DNA of 64,000 nucleotides from the NCBI RefSeq assembly GCF_021018895.1, contig NC_079374.1, forward strand, positions 3,404,212 through 3,468,211, given 5' to 3'. Both the position numbers and the translations under genes were made by a program. Positions 36,540 to 64,000 of this stretch are shown in pieces. Each line of letters starts with the position of its first letter. Position 1 is the first letter of the stretch. This DNA comes from Seriola aureovittata. Lineage: Eukaryota > Chordata > Actinopteri > Carangiformes > Carangidae. The notes below the pieces were generated by a model. That model was given only the letters and a program-made list of their open reading frames with translations. It did no database searches and was not told the DNA's origin.

Positions 36540-36790
36540 TTGAAATTAGTTGATTGACATAAAATTGATCAACTATTTTTATAATCAATTAATCATTAAA
36601 TCATGTTTTTTTTTTTTTAATTTAAAATTCACTGGTTTCAGCTTCTCGAATATGAATATTTGCTGGTTTTATGTTTCTGTTGGTCTGAACACACAGGAAG
36701 TCTGAAGAAGTTAATTTGGGCTTTTAGCTATTTTCAATTAATTGATTAATGGAGAAAATAAAGTCTATAATTGCTGTGACTGTCGTTAAT
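36540..36790 (+). repeat. interspersed repeat family A copy
   Basis: Contains ttgatcaactatttttataa, ggtttcagcttctcgaatat and ttgattaatggagaaaataa. Confidence 0.7.
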
Positions 36791-39004
36791 GATTTTCGGT
36801 ATCTCAGAACCTGGACGAATCAAACCACAACTATCTGCACGTCTCGTTACCACTAGAAACCAAATTTATTTTTGTGATTGTGGTGAACTGATTATTTAAT
36901 GTCGAGCATAATGTGAGCGGTTTAGTTTTCGAGGAGTTTTCTCTGCATGACGGATCATTATGCAGATGTTTTTATTTTGGTGACATGGTGTCTCACTCTT
37001 TTCTCTCCTTTTGATGCTGATGATTTCCTGTATTTGTCTTACTGTCAACAAATCCCACGAAGAGACAAAGACAATGATGTTTTGTCTCTTAATACGACTT
37101 CCTGTTTCCTAATGAAGATATAAATCTTTAAAAACCTCACAAATATTTACGTTTATTTAAAAAAAAAAAAAAAACAGCTGGGCGCTTGCTGGGGACTATT
37201 TTGCGCTGCGGATTAATACACATTTGCTGCTCTAGTGTGGCACATTAATGTGTTTTTAATACTTTTTGGACAACAACAGAGCACTTTTAATACTTTTACT
37301 AGGATAAAAATCAATGTTTTTAGTCTTTTCATGTGATTTGTTGACAATGAGAAGAATGTCAGCCTTATCCTTTACGTTGGTGTGTGTGTGAGAGTGTGTT
37401 AGCTTAGGTACTGATATGAAATTGAACTGCTTTTGTATATAATGTTGACAAAAAGCTTCGTATGAAAAAAAAAAAAAATCTCCATCAAAGAGTGACGTCT
37501 CCATCCTGAACGGTTGAACACGAACAGTGTTTGTTTTTCTCTTTCTTTTTGTTTTGGATGATGTTTTCAGGACGGACTTACAGATGTGTATATTAATGGA
37601 TTTGAAGTTTAAATTGAAACCCCCCTGTTAGCTGCAGTTAGATTGAAACAAAGATGCCTGAGAAGCACATGTTGTTAACAAGCACAGTCTTTTTCTGCCT
37701 CTACTGTCCCTGCTGAGAGACTGAATCTGTCTGCCAGTATTATAATTATAATTATTATTGTTGTTATTCTACCAGAAGATGAGCTTCACCAGTCCTGACA
37801 ATCGTTATCGTCATGTGTCTGATGATTTTCATACCAGTTCCTGATGCAGTACGACATGCTGAGGGCTGTTTGTCAGCTACCCTTTGTTTTATAGAAATTG
37901 TACAATTATAAAAAACCTGTTTGAAGTTACTGTGGTGTTTGTTTTTTTCTTTTCACTGACCTGAAATCAGCTGATTTCTTCGGCCTGTTATTTACTTTGA
38001 AAAGTCACAATCTTGCTGCTGAAGCGAATGAGTTTGACGTTTATCAGTTTAACTATTATTTTAACAACAAACAGGAAAAGTAACAAACAAGGGGGAAAAA
38101 TCTCAACATCATATGGTTTTGTTTTTCAAGTCAAACTGCAAAAAGCATTTTTAAAAGTCGTATTTCTGCCACTAATTCAATTATTTGTCTCCATTGTAAA
38201 TTCTGCAAATGACGGTGGCAACTAATGATTTATTTATTAATTAATTTGTCCATTGTCTTACAAGTGATTGATCTAAAGGATTAAAGTCACATCTTCAAAG
38301 TGCACAAGTATAAAACTCAAAGATATTTCATTTACAAAACAGAGAAAATGCGTAAATCTTCACATTTCAGCTTTGTTGATTTTGGCTGAAAAAAACCTTA
38401 AAGCTGCTGTTTTGGAAACATTTCCATATCATCACTTCTTAAGTAACTTGGCAAACAGCTGCCTATTAACACATGCAGAGTTTCCTTTTATAAGCATTTT
38501 GCAGAAGTCATGAAGTCGCAATAAATGCGAATGCGGAAGGCTTTTAATTTGAAATAACGGATAAAACGGAGACGCATGGCGACACCTGGCCGAGGTGAAA
38601 GGGGGAGACGGAGAGGTAGAGCTTTTATTACCTATTGATATTCACTCTCACCTTGTTTCTGCTGCCCTCAAGTGGCAAAAAATGTTCTTCAAATCAATAC
38701 TTGTTTTAAAAGTCAGACAAAAGAATTTAAAGTAGTTCATCTCCCATCATTTAGAATATGTCTCCATTTAAATTTGACAATTACGCAGCGTTGAGGCTGC
38801 ATTTGGGAAATTTACTTGATAAATCCGTTAATCAATAATCAAAAATAGTCATTGAAGTTTCAGTACTAATCTTTAGTAATATGCTCATCCACATATTTGA
38901 TAAATACTGTATTTTAAAGGGTCTTTGGATCATAGCGTCCATTTTCTCTTTGATCTTTTCTGCTTCATTAAAACCAAAATAAAAAAAACAGACAATATCT
39001 TTAA

Positions 39005-39504
39005 GAAATCAGTGTTAATAATCTTTTAATAGTTACATAATCTCTGTACATTTACAAACTTTAAATTACATGAATTAGTTTGTTTAACAAACTATAACCA
39101 CAAGACTGAATGTTTTCAGCAGGTCCTCTTGAAAGAGTTGGACTCATGGCACTAAAAATAACGAACCCCGTCAGCAAAACAGGAATCCAGAGGGACATAA
39201 ATTATAATCCGATAATACGACAATGTTTCCCCAGTGATAAAAACAGATTGAAATGTCTCATATTGCCTCAGTCACAGAGTGGCACTGCTCCTGTGGAATG
39301 ATACTGTGCTGTGTTCTGGTCGGGCTTCAGGCTGCACAATATTCAAACATTTACAACATCCAGTGTGCTTCTGCGTCTCTGGTGGGTCGAACAGTTCTCA
39401 CATTACTGAGGCCTCCGTCCAGGAAACTGGGTTTTGTGCATAGAGAGTCTGAGAGGGAGCAGAGGTGTGTGTGTGAGTGTGTGTCGGGTCTCTGCACGCA
39501 CCGC
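39005..39504 (-). other. pikfyve: pikfyve 3' UTR (probable)
   Basis: Follows the pikfyve stop. On the minus strand an ATTAAA hexamer at 39030-39025 is followed within about 50 nt by a TGTCTG and T-rich stretch, a reasonable polyadenylation site. The gap to the converging ankrd44 3' end would then be roughly 1 kb. Confidence 0.4.
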
Positions 39505-61813
<22,309 letters not shown>

Positions 61814-61831
61814 GTTGCTGCTACTCCTGCT

Positions 61832-63745
61832 AGAGAGGTTAAAAAAACAAACATCTTACACATGTGTAACAGATCAACTTCAAGTGACCCTTCATCAAAC
61901 TGTGACTGAGCTCATCTCGCAGGATGAGTCAGTGGTCGGTTCCTAGAACAGACAACAACTGCTGTGTTCTCACATGTTCACTTCCACAATATCAGCATGA
62001 AGTTACTCTCATCTAATCTGCAAAGATCATAGAAGCGAGGCGCTGCGTTCACACTAAGCTGCAGCAGTTTGGTTATTGGTTTGTTTCCAGCAACAGAATC
62101 TCATGTCTCATGATGATATCTGTCCACTTTCAAATGACTTACTCTGTCATCAACTGAGAGGCAATATAAGGGAACTAGAGCTATGTATCAAAATAATCAG
62201 TGGCCACTTTGTTAGAATAAAATTTATCATTTTCAAGCAAATGTGCCAAAGAAATTAAGCTTCTCAAATGCTGTTTTTCTTGGTTTTGAATTGATGATGA
62301 TAATTTGAAACAGTTTTTGGGTTTAGGACTGTTAAGATAATACCAGACATTTAATGATGTCACCAGGAGATATAGGATATTGTGATAAACATTTATGACT
62401 GTTTTCTTATGTTTTATAGCTCAAAAGATCCATGAAATAATCAAGAAAATAATCTCCAAATTAATCACAGATGAAAATGACTCCTAGTTGCAGCCCTAGT
62501 CAGATTAAATAAAAGCTAAACTCAAAGTAACAGTATAATTTTACTGTCTATTACTGCTGCTATTACTTTATGACACAACTTAATTTAATTTCTTTTTAAG
62601 TGGGGTTTATGATATACCTATCATAACCGCCAAAGAGGAAATTGACAACAAACAAACAGTAGTTGCAAACCCGATGCTAAGCAGGAGAATGATCTCAGTG
62701 CAAATTCAACTGTGGAGAGTTAAATCACTAAACAGCACCAATGAATAAACAGAACCACAGGGATTTTAGCTTCATAATCTCACTCAGCAACACGTGTGTT
62801 ATTCATCCATTAAAAACTAAACTATAACCATTGAACTGTAATAGCCCAGTGTGACTTACACTTCCTGCAGATATCATTATGTCCAGTGTCCACAGCGAAT
62901 TAACATCAATAAATCTGCTCGATAATCACAGATAAAACACTAATTACAAATACAGAAATTGCCTGAAAAGTTTTCTTCAGTATCAAAGTAATCCAGTGAG
63001 AGTTGCCTGTAGATCCATTAGTACACTGCAAACAGGAACTGCTAACAGCTAATTTGGCAAACTTTTACAGGTGCCAGAACATAAACAAATAGCCTATAGG
63101 ATCAGGTTGTAGCTCACTGTTTCCATAGCAACATTATACATTATGTTTATAATAGCATCCACCTCATAGAAGCAAGACAAATAATCGAATAGCAGAGACA
63201 AAATCCATTAATATGAAGTTTTATGTTTCAGTATCAGTTTCATAAAATAGCACAACTAGAGAGGAAATCAACATTTTAGTGAAACCTGTTGAATGGTCTT
63301 TTATGATTAAAATAACTTTTCTAAACATCACATCATAGGACAGCTTTAAGAGACATCTGTCCGATTCTGTGCCTTATTAGCAGAAAGGGAAATGTCATGA
63401 AAACTTATTCTGAGATTCTGAAATTTCCGTTTTCCCTCGACAGGAAACAGATTAAGTAGCAAGCTCCAAAAAAAAAAAAAAAAGGAGTTATAACATGTTT
63501 TTTCTTAATACACACACTACAAACACAATACACACTATCGACATAAATCTACCATATCTAATACCTAATCTGGAATTGATTACAGATTTTTTCCGGTAGA
63601 CAAACTCATGAAATGATCAGGTTGATTGATAAAGTTAGATCACTAAACTAGGGCTATACTAAAGCTAGTCAAATCGACATTTCTCGTTCATTTACTAACC
63701 GTGTAAATATCGGGAACATCTCTTCAAATCTCCACCTTGACTTAC
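61832..63745 (-). other. pikfyve intron 1
   Basis: Holds a family A repeat copy (62255-62510) and otherwise AT-rich sequence without coding. Confidence 0.5.
62255..62510 (+). repeat. interspersed repeat family A copy
   Basis: Contains agcttctcaaatgctgtttt, gaaataatcaagaaaataat and the characteristic end tagttgcagccctag, in pikfyve intron 1. Confidence 0.75.
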
Positions 63746-63990
63746 CCTTTGAAGAAAGCTACAGACTTTGAGTTTGCTATGCATGCCATGTTAGATCATG
63801 TGTAGAAGGGTGAAAAAAGCAGAAGCGGCAGCATCACGTTCTTCGCCTCATCATGTGATCACAACAGGCCGGAGCATGACTCCTGCGTCCTGACCATTTG
63901 ACAACTAAGAACCGAGCCCTCCACTTTACCACGCAGCGTGTCGCGGAGCTAATGAGCAAAGGTTAATGCTCACCATCACCTGGATGCGGT
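63746..63990 (-). promoter_or_regulatory. pikfyve: probable pikfyve exon 1 (5' UTR) and promoter side
   Basis: On the minus strand a strong donor (AAAGG then gtaagtc, at 63745) ends a plausible 5' UTR exon. Upstream the sequence is richer in CpG than the introns, and the M-box-like TCATGTGA lies at 63851-63858. The start point cannot be placed. A second possible donor (ATG then gtgagc) lies near 63972, so the exon assignment is tentative. Confidence 0.45.
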
Positions 63991-64000
63991 GATAGTCTGC

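Larger units (their letters stand above)
32959..37960 (+). other. ankrd44: ankrd44 3' UTR, extent uncertain, running into intergenic DNA
   Basis: No exon-like coding was found on either strand in this 5 kb. The first AATAAA hexamers after the stop are near 33134. A more distal cleavage site is plausible near 37910-37960, where an AT-rich stretch is followed by GT/T-rich sequence. Copies of two interspersed repeat families lie inside (33538-33700, 35165-35340, 36540-36790). The short open frames here do not resemble known proteins. Confidence 0.45.

Overview
The window is vertebrate genomic DNA, and almost certainly a percomorph teleost. Coding sequence is split into many short exons with GT-AG introns. 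The introns are full of long (CA)n/(GT)n tracts and of interspersed repeats I recognise as typical of spiny-rayed fish. Two conserved genes lie tail to tail. On the plus strand is ankrd44 (protein phosphatase 6 regulatory ankyrin repeat subunit B), with 27 coding exons from 666 to 32958; its first short coding exon lies left of the window. On the minus strand is pikfyve (1-phosphatidylinositol 3-phosphate 5-kinase), complete in coding terms from ATG at 61813 to stop at 39505. I joined every exon by reading frame. The ankrd44 exons add to 1,048 codons plus a stop. The 41 constitutive pikfyve exons add to 2,094 codons plus a stop, close to my memory of the human length (about 2,098). Every junction keeps frame.

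Layout: 1-665 is ankrd44 intron. 666-19013 holds ankrd44 exons 2-23. 19014-28791 is one intron, almost entirely filled by a 9.1 kb AT-rich minisatellite whose first kilobase is inverted relative to the rest. 28792-32958 holds the last five exons and a 20-bp purine-rich minisatellite. 32959-39504 is 3' UTR and intergenic DNA between the converging genes. 39505-61829 is pikfyve. 61830-64000 is the first pikfyve intron plus a probable 5' UTR exon and promoter side.

The genes are not a pathway pair. ankrd44 encodes a scaffold of the PP6 phosphatase holoenzyme. pikfyve encodes the endolysosomal lipid kinase that makes PI(3,5)P2 from PI3P. Its FYVE, DEP, chaperonin-like and PIPK catalytic regions are all intact.

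The most interesting signal is in pikfyve splicing. Three introns carry (CA)n just inside the donor and (UG)n just before the acceptor of the next constitutive exon, so the two ends of the intron RNA could pair. In two of these three introns a candidate in-frame microexon (12 nt and 27 nt), with good splice signals of its own, sits in the loop that pairing would create. Other notable points: a conserved 45-nt alternative acceptor in ankrd44, a NAGNAG acceptor in pikfyve, a complete SINE with 16-bp target-site duplications, and an in-frame upstream ATG in the probable pikfyve exon 1.
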